DNA of 64,000 nt from Porphyra umbilicalis (Eukaryota > Rhodophyta > Bangiophyceae > Bangiales > Bangiaceae). The stretch lies in contig KV918763.1 of NCBI GenBank assembly GCA_002049455.2, forward strand, positions 248,001 through 312,000, read 5' to 3'. This document shows positions 19,791 through 29,084 of this stretch, piece by piece; positions within the stretch are counted from its first letter, which is position 1, and each line of letters opens with the position of its first letter. The notes under the pieces are model-generated. The model searched no databases, was not told the origin of the DNA, and worked only from the letters and a program-made list of their open reading frames with translations. A program made the translations under genes and the position numbers.

Positions 19791-20249
19791 GGTCTCGACG
19801 TTCACCTGTCGAAAGCTCTCTGCACGCCGCGGTTGCCAGTCAACACCTGCGCCCGCCTTTCTCTATCGATGGGGGCTCGGCCTCCTTGCCCGCTGAGGGG
19901 TGGCCGGCCACCGCCGCCGCCGACGCCACCTCGGCTACCAGGCAGTCACGCTGTTGTCGGCGAGGTGTGACCAGGTGTGGCCAGAGCGAGTGGGGGGGCC
20001 GGGGGGGGCGGTGGCCGGCTGTTAGGCTGCCTTCTCGGCAGCCGCGTGTGTGTGGTGGTGGCGGCCCTGACCCGCTCGCCACTTGAGGGTGGTGACGGTC
20101 GGCTGTTTGTCTTGGTTGGACTTGGCTTCGGCCACTCTCGTTTGCCTCGTGGCCTCGTGCTGTCGTCCCGCTCCACCTTGCGTGCTGCTTCTGTGTTCGC
20201 CGCAGCCGCGTTGTGATTGTCGTCCCCTCTCTCGTGCCCCCCACCTGGC
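19791..20249. other. Intergenic upstream of EXO1
   Basis: About 460 bp that must contain the EXO1 promoter and 5' UTR. There is no recognisable gene. A G-rich block lies at 19988-20010. Confidence 0.4.
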
Positions 20250-23200
20250 ATGGGCGTATCTGGGCTGTTGCCGGTGCTGCGGCCCATCACGGAGCGCGTC
20301 AACGTGTCGACATTGAGTGGCCGCCGGGTGGGTATTGACGGTTTCGCGTGGCTCCACCGAGGCGGCTATGCGTGCGCGCTTGAGCTGGCGACGGGCACGC
20401 CGACACGCGCTCACATTACCTACTTCCTCCACCGCATCAACCTGCTGCGACACCATGGCGTTGTGCCAGTGGCTGTGTTTGATGGGGCGCCCTTGCCGAT
20501 GAAGGCAGATACAAATGCTGAGCGGCGGGCGGCTCGGGCGGAAGCCAAGCGGGCGGGCGAAGCGGCGCTCGCATCGGGCGACCGGCGGGCAGCGGCCGAG
20601 TACTTTCAGCGGTGTGTCACCGTCACACCTGAGATGGTGGCGTCGGTACTGGCTGAGCTGCGACCGCTCGGCGTGGAGGCGATGGTAGCGCCGTACGAGG
20701 CGGACGCACAGCTGGCGTACCTGGCGGCCAGCGGCGTGGTCGACGCGGTCATCACGGAGGACTCGGACTTGGTCGTGTACGGCGTGCCGACGCTTATCTT
20801 CAAGATGTCCAAGTTTGGGGATGCGGAGCGCATCAGGACGGCGGACCTGCCAGATGTGCCCGACCCGCCAATGCGACACAGCACGCCCGACATGCTGCTG
20901 TGGACGGCGGTGCTATCGGGGTGTGATTTCTTCCCAGGCATCTCCGGCCTGGGCATCAAGCGGGCCCACGCGCTGGTACGGCAGTTCGCTGGCAATTTGG
21001 CTCGGCTGCTGGCGTTTGTAGCGTCGGAGCCTCGCCTGCGTGTGCCGCCCTCCTTCGTGGAGGACTTCCATCGCGCTTGCCTAGTCTTCCGGCACCAGGT
21101 GGTGTGGGATCCGACCGCGGCGCGGACGGTTCATCTCACGCCTTTGTCGGCGGCAGCGCTGCGTCACTTGCCACCGGCGATGGTGGCCGCCGAGGACAGA
21201 GCGGAGGAGTCGTATGCGTTTCTGGGCGTGCATCCGCCCGCAGAGATATCAGCAGCTGTCGTACGAGGGGAGCTCCACCCCATTACACACCAACCGTTGG
21301 TCCCGCTTGCCACGACATCAATGGCAGCGGTGCGGCCTCCTTTGGCGTGGCGCCACCGGGTGGGGGGGGCAGGGCTGAGCGCCAGTGGACCATTGCCGAC
21401 TGCAAGTGCGGACTTGGCGACACCCTCTGACTCCAATGGCGCCTCGCAGCCGTGCATCCGAACCTTCTTCACGTCAACGGCCAGTGCGGCTGCCTTACGC
21501 AAGCCGTTCAAGCGGCCGCGCTCGGCCGTGCCACGGTCCGAGCCAAGCGCCAGCCCTGGAGAGGCGGCCAGCTCTCTGGATGCCGCCGTGTTAGCCGTTG
21601 CGCAGGACGTCGGGGCGCTGCCGGCACGGCACGGCGGCGGTAGTGCGTTGGAAACCCCTTCCTCGGCTCCTCCGTCGGGAGGTCGCCACGGTCAGGCGCG
21701 GCCTTCGGTTGGCATTGCCAAGTTCTTGTCCTCGACACGAGTCAGGTCGGTGGGCGCCAAGAGCGACGGTGACGGCGGCTCCATGGACGACCGGCTAGTT
21801 GGGGTCCGCGCTGGGGGTGCCGTTGGTCAGCGGCGGTCCAACGCGCGCGTCGTGTCGCCGTACTTTTGTTCCTCTCGCGTGACCGTGCCTGGACGGCCGT
21901 CACTGCCGACTGCTGCGACGGGTCAGCGGACGGTGGCCGCGGTGCCTCACCAGCCTCACCTGGCTGGTGAGTCGAGCGAACCGCCGCCACGGCCGGCCTC
22001 CCCGCATCATCCACATGAGTCGCCGTGTCTTCGGCCGCTGTCGCCGTCGCCAACTCCGGACGTGCGGTCACGCCCGCGGCGACCCGCCTCCCGGGCTCGG
22101 TCATTGCCTGCTCGCCCCGCCCCGCCTCCTCCATTGTCGTCGCTGCCCCGGCGATTAGGTTGGGCCGGGAAGGGGCGCCACATCTACACGCGGCTCTCCC
22201 GCGTCATCCCGCCGTCGGAGGGTGACCACCTCGACTGGGAGGCAGCCGTCTCGGCTGATGCCGATGCGTCTCTTGCCGAGGTCGATGCCGATGACGCGCG
22301 TGTTGAAACAGATGGTTGCGGTAGCGCTTCTGAGTCGGACGTCGGGCAAGTGGATATTGACGGCGAGAGTGACTTTGACGCTGGGGCAGACTTCTTCCCA
22401 CTCCTGCCTGCGACGGCGGAGCAGGAGGCGCTTACGGCTACGGCTATTACTGCTGCGGCGGCGGCGGATGTTGCCGTGCGGTTTGGAGGTTCCACCATGG
22501 GTGTGGGTGCCGCGTCACCGCAGCTGGCGGTCGGGCCGCCAGCACCTGACGATGCCCAAGCTGCGAACCGCCGCGGCTCCTCTCAGACACCGCACCGTCC
22601 ACCATCTTCGTCAAGCGACGACATGCAAGTCGATACTGTCCCCGACAGCACCCCCGCCTTCGCCGTCACACCCGTCGGTCGGCGCTCGCCGAGCCCACGC
22701 TCCCCTTCTCCTGCCGGCTCGGACGCGGAACCGTCGATGCTGGCTCCTTATCTGCCGCGGCGGCAGTTGGCGGAGCCACCGCCGTTCCACAGCCAACTTG
22801 TTTGTGGTGCCGAGGGGCGCGTGAGCCTGCCAATGGCATCGGCGTCACCTGTGACGCCTGCGCCGGCCCTGATGGACCGTCTTTCGAAGTTGCGGTGTGA
22901 TCGAACGGCCTCGGCGGGGTCCGCATCGTCGCTGGGACGGCGGCGACGCCGGCCTCCATCTCCGGTACGACCAGTGGCTGGAGCGTCGGCAATGGAGCAC
23001 GCCGATGCCGGTTTACCAACCGTGCATCAGGAGCCTTCGAGGGGCGACGACAAGATGCTAGTCACCGACCGTGGTCTGGCGTTGGAGGGCGGTGCTTTGT
23101 CGATTGCCGTCGGTGGCCTACCGAGCGGCCCCGGCATGGGCGGTGCTGTGCTTCCTGGAGAGCCTGCTGTCGGTGGCTTGCCATGCGGCTCGGTTGCCGA

Positions 23201-24305
23201 TGCTGAGCCGTCGTGCCCAAGCGCGGACGTAGAGGTACCTCTCTCGACGGATGTCATTGCGCTGCCATTGAGCTCTGTGGGCCATGTGCCGTCACCGGGC
23301 GCAGCGGCTGTCACCGGACCTAAGGGCGACGCGGCGGCCGCTTTCAGACCCCGACGCGACTCGTCTACCGATGTCGAGGTGTCGCATAGGCCTGTGTCGT
23401 CATCCGTCCCGACAGCTGTCGTGGAGCTGCAGCCTGCTTTCGATGGCGGTACTGAGCCGCCCGCTTCAAGTGGTGACGCTGCGCCACCTCTTGGCGACTG
23501 CCAAATGCCGATGCGTCCTGCTCTTCAGCCTGCAAGGATGCCCAGCCCCCGTGCCACCAATGCCTGTTCGGCTGGGGTGGCTGACGAGGGGCAGTCGTCC
23601 CGCGCTCCCAACGTCGGTGGTTCGTCCCCCGTGATGATTGGTGTGGGAGGCCAAGACGGTGCTCTTCATTCCGACGTGACTATTCAAGCTGTGTCATCTA
23701 TCGGTCCGTCTGCCGGCACTGGGCTGCGACCGGCTTCTTTGGTCGACGCGGAGCTTCCGTCAGGTCCACCCGCGGACGCTGGGCGGCCACTCGACGCTCC
23801 GACCGCCTCACCTCCACGAGCGGCAACGTCGTCACCACCGTCTCCAGCGCCGCTGTCGGTCACGTCGACCCCGGCCGCGGTTGTTCCCTCCCTCTCATCT
23901 CCCCGCGCGACGTTTTTGCCGCCGGCGTGCGTGGCAATGGACGAGGCGGAGGCCGCTAACACCCCGCCATCCATGCCGCTTGCCCCTCGCGCCAGTCGCG
24001 AGGCGGACGAGCTGCTGCCGTCGCCCATGCCACCGCTAGGCGCCGCCGCCCCTGCATCGGTAGAGATGCCTCAGCGTGACGACGACCTTGTCGCGCAGGC
24101 GCTCTTGCCCTCTGACCTGTCGGCTGTTGACGTCAGTTCGCAGCCGTCGTTGGCCTCCCTCCCCATGTCAGTGCCACCCGACGGGGCCGGCGGTGTGAGT
24201 GGCGGGCCCTTGGACGCCGACGCGCTTTCGGCTGCCTTGCTCCGAGCGGGCGGGTCCTGTGCACCTGTCGCGGCTTGCTTGCCCGGGTCCGCGATGTCCC
24301 CATAG
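20250..24305 (+). CDS. EXO1: Exonuclease 1-like XPG/FEN1-family nuclease
   Basis: Single-exon protein of 1351 residues starting MGVSGLLPVLRPITERV, the processed Met-Gly start typical of the XPG family. XPG-N spans about 1-100, with catalytic Asp in VGIDGFAWLHRGG and VFDGAPLP. XPG-I spans about 135-225, with acidic residues in PYEADAQLAYLA, ITEDSDLVVYG and GCDFFPGISGLGIKRAH, the last being the start of the helix-hairpin-helix. The LH-RGGYACA and C-x-x-Y-F-Q-R-C-V elements favour EXO1 over FEN1 and GEN1. EXO1 resects 5' ends in mismatch repair and recombination. Residues from about 400 on form a roughly 950-residue Ser/Pro/Ala-rich tail. This is much longer than in human EXO1 (846 residues in total) and shows no clear PIP box or further domain. 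No intron is evident. Confidence 0.93.
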   Translation: MGVSGLLPVLRPITERVNVSTLSGRRVGIDGFAWLHRGGYACALELATGTPTRAHITYFLHRINLLRHHGVVPVAVFDGAPLPMKADTNAERRAARAEAKRAGEAALASGDRRAAAEYFQRCVTVTPEMVASVLAELRPLGVEAMVAPYEADAQLAYLAASGVVDAVITEDSDLVVYGVPTLIFKMSKFGDAERIRTADLPDVPDPPMRHSTPDMLLWTAVLSGCDFFPGISGLGIKRAHALVRQFAGNLARLLAFVASEPRLRVPPSFVEDFHRACLVFRHQVVWDPTAARTVHLTPLSAAALRHLPPAMVAAEDRAEESYAFLGVHPPAEISAAVVRGELHPITHQPLVPLATTSMAAVRPPLAWRHRVGGAGLSASGPLPTASADLATPSDSNGASQPCIRTFFTSTASAAALRKPFKRPRSAVPRSEPSASPGEAASSLDAAVLAVAQDVGALPARHGGGSALETPSSAPPSGGRHGQARPSVGIAKFLSSTRVRSVGAKSDGDGGSMDDRLVGVRAGGAVGQRRSNARVVSPYFCSSRVTVPGRPSLPTAATGQRTVAAVPHQPHLAGESSEPPPRPASPHHPHESPCLRPLSPSPTPDVRSRPRRPASRARSLPARPAPPPPLSSLPRRLGWAGKGRHIYTRLSRVIPPSEGDHLDWEAAVSADADASLAEVDADDARVETDGCGSASESDVGQVDIDGESDFDAGADFFPLLPATAEQEALTATAITAAAAADVAVRFGGSTMGVGAASPQLAVGPPAPDDAQAANRRGSSQTPHRPPSSSSDDMQVDTVPDSTPAFAVTPVGRRSPSPRSPSPAGSDAEPSMLAPYLPRRQLAEPPPFHSQLVCGAEGRVSLPMASASPVTPAPALMDRLSKLRCDRTASAGSASSLGRRRRRPPSPVRPVAGASAMEHADAGLPTVHQEPSRGDDKMLVTDRGLALEGGALSIAVGGLPSGPGMGGAVLPGEPAVGGLPCGSVADAEPSCPSADVEVPLSTDVIALPLSSVGHVPSPGAAAVTGPKGDAAAAFRPRRDSSTDVEVSHRPVSSSVPTAVVELQPAFDGGTEPPASSGDAAPPLGDCQMPMRPALQPARMPSPRATNACSAGVADEGQSSRAPNVGGSSPVMIGVGGQDGALHSDVTIQAVSSIGPSAGTGLRPASLVDAELPSGPPADAGRPLDAPTASPPRAATSSPPSPAPLSVTSTPAAVVPSLSSPRATFLPPACVAMDEAEAANTPPSMPLAPRASREADELLPSPMPPLGAAAPASVEMPQRDDDLVAQALLPSDLSAVDVSSQPSLASLPMSVPPDGAGGVSGGPLDADALSAALLRAGGSCAPVAACLPGSAMSP

Positions 24306-24887
24306 GTCCCTGGGTGTCTGTTGGCCGACACCTGTGGCGACGTGGCGGTTTGATACAGTTTTGTTGTCGCTCGACGTGTGCGTGGACGGGTGGAGGTTCT
24401 TGTGGTCCATGCGTTGCATCTTGGAACCAGTACAGATGCTCTTTGGTTGTGCCTGTCGTTGTGTGTTCAACACGGAGGATGGGATGTGGCCGTGGAAGTG
24501 AACAAGAGGAGGAGCACAACAGGACGCCAATGGCATGGGGCCCACAACAGAACACCATCTCGAAAGTTTGTTGAACCATTAGAGCTGAAGAGGTAGTATG
24601 TATTTAATTTTCCAACCCTTGAAGGCTGGAATTGCATTCAACCATCGGATCAACTCGCAAGTCAGCGACGGCGACGAGCAGAATACCGACGACATTGCCC
24701 AGCACACGCGCGGCAGCTTCGCCGCGGCCCCGCTCCAGCGCCGCCCACCCCCCCCCTTTTTCGTCGCTCCCCGTGTTTTCCCCTTTCCCCTTCACCCTGC
24801 TGCGTTTTCCCCTTCCCCTTGAGCGTGCACCCATTCTTCTACTGCCTCCCCCCCCCCTCCAACCGTCTCCCCCCCCGCCGCCTCCCC
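24306..24887. other. Intergenic between EXO1 and the uS8m gene
   Basis: About 580 bp with a pyrimidine-rich stretch from 24730 up to the ATG at 24888. No RNA gene or further ORF of note. Confidence 0.4.
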
Positions 24888-25319
24888 ATGGGCCACCCCA
24901 AGGGGGTGGCCCTCCACGACGCCCTCTCCGACACCTTTGCGCGCCTGCGCAATGGCCAAACGGCCCGCCGCGCGGCGGTGACGGTCCCCCACTCCCGCCA
25001 CGTCCTTGCCGTCCTCCGCACCCTCACCGCCCTCGGCTACCTGTCGGCCGTGCGCGTCGTGCCGCCGCCGTCGCCGGCGGCGCCGCCCCACCCGACGCTC
25101 GCCGTCGACCTCAAGTACGGGCCGGGGGGGGCGCCGGCCATGGTCCGCCTCGCGCGCGTATCCAAGCCGAGCCGCCGCGTGTATGCGGGCGGCCGGTCGC
25201 TGCCGCCGGCGGCGAGCGGACTCGGGGAGTGGCTCCTGTCGACGCCCCAGGGGGTCATGTCGGGGACAGAGGCGCGCCGGCGCAACGTGGGGGGGGAGGT
25301 CCTCGGGCAGGTGTTTTGA
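24888..25319 (+). CDS. Mitochondrial ribosomal protein S8 (uS8m)
   Basis: 143 residues. MGHPKGVALHDALSDTFARL continues RNGQTARR, then VPHSRHVLAVLRTL and ALGYL, the N-terminal fold of bacterial-type uS8. The C-terminus WLLSTPQGVMSGTEARRRN followed by VGGEVLGQVF is the diagnostic uS8 signature. The cytosolic homologue (RPS15A) ends quite differently, and plastid S8 of red algae is normally plastid-encoded, so a mitochondrial location is inferred. No cleavable presequence is obvious, as is common for this subunit. Binds helix 21/25 of the small-subunit rRNA in bacteria. The ATG follows a C-rich leader like that of TIM16. Confidence 0.88.
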   Translation: MGHPKGVALHDALSDTFARLRNGQTARRAAVTVPHSRHVLAVLRTLTALGYLSAVRVVPPPSPAAPPHPTLAVDLKYGPGGAPAMVRLARVSKPSRRVYAGGRSLPPAASGLGEWLLSTPQGVMSGTEARRRNVGGEVLGQVF

Positions 25320-25903
25320 CCGGGGCGGGGGAGACCGACGCGGGGCCGCGGCGGTGGTGAGGACAAGTGGAAGGGGGGGGGGGTGTGAAAGGGCATTCGG
25401 GTTGGTGTATTCCGGCGTGGGGGGGGTGGCGGTGTGGTGAGGAATGGCCCTCGTCGGGTGCAGTGGGCTGCCAAGGGTGGCGGTCAGGAGCGGAGCGGTC
25501 GTCGTGTGGCGCCCGTCGGGCGGGCCCACCCACTGGCGACGTGGCGGGTCCCCCGCCCGCGCCGCAGCGCCGGCGCCAAACGTAGGGGTGCTGGACGTGT
25601 CGTCTCTGCCCTCCTGGAAACGGTGGTCCAAAATCGATGAGTGCACTACATCTGGGGGCTCGAACGGGAACTGGTTTTTTCACCCTCCTGCCCTCCTTCC
25701 CGTGCACGCGTGCTTGCTTCCGCTTTGAACCTTTGCCCGCTTTGCGCTGCGCCCTCCCCACACCCGCCGCACCACGGTGGCCGCCAGCGGTCATCCGCAC
25801 AGCCCACCGACAGACCCCCAGTTCGAGCGGCACGCGCGGCACAACCCCCATCGCTCCAACAGCCGGCACGCAGGTCCGCGTCACCCCCCCTCGCCGTCCA
25901 CCC
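25320..25903. other. Intergenic between convergent uS8m and mS23 genes
   Basis: About 580 bp with G-rich and C-rich runs and no recognised gene. It should hold both 3' UTRs. Confidence 0.4.
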
Positions 25904-26629
25904 TCACGCAGCCGGCCCCTTCCCCCGCCCCCCCTCCTCCTCCCCCTCCCCCTCCCCCACCGTCGCCGCGCGCGCGAGCCCGTGCAACAACTCCACATCC
26001 CGCTGCGAGTCGTGCAGGGACGCCAAGTAGACGGCCGCCTGCTCCGCGTCGGCCCGCGCCGCCGCCGCCTCGGCCGACAGCGGGGTGGCCACGCCGGCGG
26101 CGGCGGCGCCCCCCCCCTCCCCCCCCCACCCCCCCCCACTCCCACTCGCCCGCGGGCGCGTCGCCGCCACCGCCACCGCCGCCACCGTCGCCCCCCCCCC
26201 GCCTTTGGCGGCCATGGACGCCACAACCGCGTCGACGGCGGCGGCCTCGGTCGCGCCCGTCTCGCGCATGACCGCCGCGACGCGCGTGACCGCCGCTTCC
26301 AGGCGGCTCCGCCGACCGGGGTCGGCGGTGAGGAGGTCGACCACGTCCGCGTCCGCGTCGACCGACGCGAGCGGCCCGCCGGCAGCGGCGGTGGCGCCGC
26401 CGCTGCCGCCGCCCGCCGCCGCCGCCGCCGCGCCGCCCGGCTGCAGGTGCGGCGCGGCGAGCCGCCGCAGCCGGTCTTCGGGAAAGACGAGGGCGGGGGG
26501 GGGACCCCCGTGCGGAGGGGGGGGGGGACGGCGGCACCGCCGCGACGGCGGCCGCCCAGGGGGGGGGGGGCGGATGCCCGCCGCGACGAGCCGCGCGTGC
26601 GCGTACGGGAAGGGGCGGCCGCGGCCCAT
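25904..26629 (-). CDS. Mitochondrial small-subunit protein mS23 (RSM25-like)
   Basis: From ATG 26629 the frame reads MGRGRPFPYAHARLVAAGI and then proline. At the G run near 26560-26572 the adjacent frame supplies PPPPPWAAAVAAVPPSPPP. After a second run at 26514-26529 the first frame returns with ALVFPEDRLRRL. The order R-L-V-x-A-G, P-P-W-x-x-x-V-x-x-x-P-P and FPED-x-(I/L)-R is the N-terminal pattern of mS23/Rsm25. The C-terminus continues with a helical segment ADAEQAAVYLASLHDSQRDV. The reading across frames is an interpretation resting on homopolymer length error. Long Ala/Gly inserts are a feature of this genome. Confidence 0.62.
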   Translation of the reverse strand: MGRGRPFPYAHARLVAAGIRPPPPGRPPSRRCRRPPPPPHGGPPPALVFPEDRLRRLAAPHLQPGGAAAAAAGGGSGGATAAAGGPLASVDADADVVDLLTADPGRRSRLEAAVTRVAAVMRETGATEAAAVDAVVASMAAKGGGGATVAAVAVAATRPRASGSGGGWGGEGGGAAAAGVATPLSAEAAAARADAEQAAVYLASLHDSQRDVELLHGLARAATVGEGEGEEEGGRGKGPAA

Positions 26630-27988
26630 GGGGGACGCGCAAAAGGGGCAGGAAAAGGGCGGTGGGTGGGAGCAGCGTCTACGGGTGTGGGGCAGTCGTC
26701 GCGTCGGGGGTGGGTCGGGCGCTGCGGACGGGGCTCGGTCGGGCGCCGCGGCGATCGCCGTGTCCCTGCCAACAAGACCGACCCCCATCAACGAAACAAC
26801 CAACCGGGTCAACTCTGCAGCTGAAAGTCATTTCCCTGGCCTTAAGGTCAGGGTATCTACAAACATGGAGTGAAGATCGTTTTTTAATTTCTTTGAGAGC
26901 TAAATTAGTGCACGTCGCGGAAGTACTTGTTGAGACCGAGAAACACATCCTTTTCGCTCGCTCTGCAGCCCCTGAAAGTTTCTTCACAGCTTCTTTGCAC
27001 TGGGAACGTTGGTACGCGTGGTCGGGTGCCTCGTACCAAGTTGGACGCCATGGGGAGGTCTTGTTCGCGCGTACGGTTCGCGACAGTGTTCATAGCGCAA
27101 GAAGCTGGATGGAAAGGGTCGTGAGGCGGGGTGCACGGTCTACGGGGCCCTCCGGCGGTGTGGCACAGAGTAATGTCGATGGTACTTTGAGAGCGGCGGT
27201 CTCGGATGTCTCTGAGGGCGTTTATTTGCAGTCGAACGCTTGAAAGGAGGACGTTGCGAGGCGCGCGACGTGACGGGTGAGACCGCTCCACTGGGCGCGA
27301 TGCGTGGGGCGGCGAGAATGGCGGGCGACTGACAAACTGCGGGAGTAGCGGCCGGATGGCTCATTTGTCTGGTGTCCTCGACAAGGTGGCAAGTCGACAT
27401 GCGCTGTCTGTATTTACTTTGAGCGTGTCACATAGCTAAGCCAGTTCGAGCCCGGGTATTTGCGCGAACGTGCCTTCAGTAGATGGTCTTCGATCACAGC
27501 ACAACTCCAGGCCAGGGTGTTTTCGCGTACGCGCTTTCAGTTTTTAGCCATGCAATGATTATGTTTTCATTGAATTAGCGTGATCCGCGCGGCGTAGAAG
27601 CCGACAAAGACGCCAGCATGGACCTTGCGGCTGGTGGGAGCTCGGGGCCCGCGGGACCACCCCACGCCCATGCTCCGCTGCGGGCGCTCGACAAGCCCAA
27701 CGCCGCTGCTCGTCTGGTACCCGCCGTTTACTGCTCTCTGGGCCTGGGAGCCGCGGACAGCGGTGCCAGCTGCTCTCTTTGCTGCGCTGCCACCGCGCCG
27801 ACGTAAAAGCACCCACCGTCGGCACGAGGCGCCACCGACGCGTGGCCCGGCGTCGCCCGCCCTGGTGCTCCCAACTAACCACCCCCCTGTTGGCCGGCCC
27901 CCTGCCTGACATCACCCCCACTCTTTGCGGTTCCCACTCCCACCACCACCCCGTGTGTCGCCCCTGCCGGACCGGCGTCTCGCCCGCC
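26630..27988. other. Intergenic between divergent mS23 and 5-oxoprolinase genes
   Basis: About 1.36 kb with a lower-GC part at 26815-27560. An imperfect inverted repeat around CCTTAAGG lies at about 26838-26857. Imperfect direct repeats of a ~40-bp unit (CCAG...TTTGCGCGAACG / CCAGG...TTTCGCGTACGCG) lie at 27440-27541. No family signature is seen on either strand. Confidence 0.45.
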
Positions 27989-28983
27989 ATGGCGGCGGCC
28001 GCCCCCCCCCCCTCCCGCCCCTCCCCCGCCTGAGCGTCGCCATTGACCGCGGCGGCACCTTCACCGACGTTTTTGCGCAGTTGGAGCGCCCCCCCCCCCC
28101 GACGCGGGGGCCGACGCCCCCCCCCCCGTCGAGACGGTCGCCCTCAAGCTGCTCTCCGTCGACCCCGCCAACTACCCCGACGCGCCCCTCGAGGCCATCC
28201 GCCGCCTCCTCTCCCGCCTGACGGGGCGGTCCATCCCGCCCGGCACGCCCCTGCCGACCGCCCACCTGCGGTCGGTGCGGATGGCGACGACCGTGGCGAC
28301 CAACGCGCTGCTCGAGCGGCGGGGCCAGCCGACCGTCCTCGTCCTCACGGCCGGCCTCGGCGGCGCGCTTGCGATTGGCACCCAAGCGCGGCCGTCGCTC
28401 TTTGACCTCTCTGCGGCGCGGGCGCCCCCGCTCTACGCCGCCGTCGTTGAGGCGACGGAGCGCGTCGTCCTCGGCGGCGCCGACGGCGTCACGCCCGCCG
28501 TGGAGGTGCCCCTCGACGGGGGGCGGCTGCGGGCGGACCTCCGCCGCCTCGCCGCCGACCACGGCTACACGTCTGCGGCGGTTGCGTTGGCGCACGCGTA
28601 CGCCTACCCCGACCACGAGGCCGCCGCCGCGCGCATTGCGGCCGAGGAGGGGTACACGGTCACGACGAGCGCCGGCGCCATGCCGACCGTCGGCCTCGTG
28701 CCGCGCGCAACGACGGCGGTCGTGGACGCGTACCTCACGCCCGCCATCCGGGGGTACGTGGCGACTTTTTGTGGGGGCTTTGATGACCCCTCCATGGCGA
28801 CCGTCGACGTGCAGTTTATGCAGTCGGACGGGGGGCTGTGCACCGTCGACGCCTTTCGCGCCTTTCGGGCGGTGCTGTCGGGGCCCGCGGCGGGGGTGGT
28901 GGGGTATGGGCGCGCGGCGGCGCGGCAGCGGGAGCTGCGCACCGCCACCGCGGCGGGTGGGGGTGGCAGCAGCAACGGCAACA

Positions 28984-29019
<36 letters not shown>

Positions 29020-29053
29020 GGGCGACCCCCCCCCGCCCCCCCCGTCATTGGCG

Positions 29054-29084
<31 letters not shown>

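Noticed and set aside
27430-27450. tRNA B-box-like GTTCGAGCC
   Set aside because: No A box or cloverleaf can be formed upstream on the same strand.
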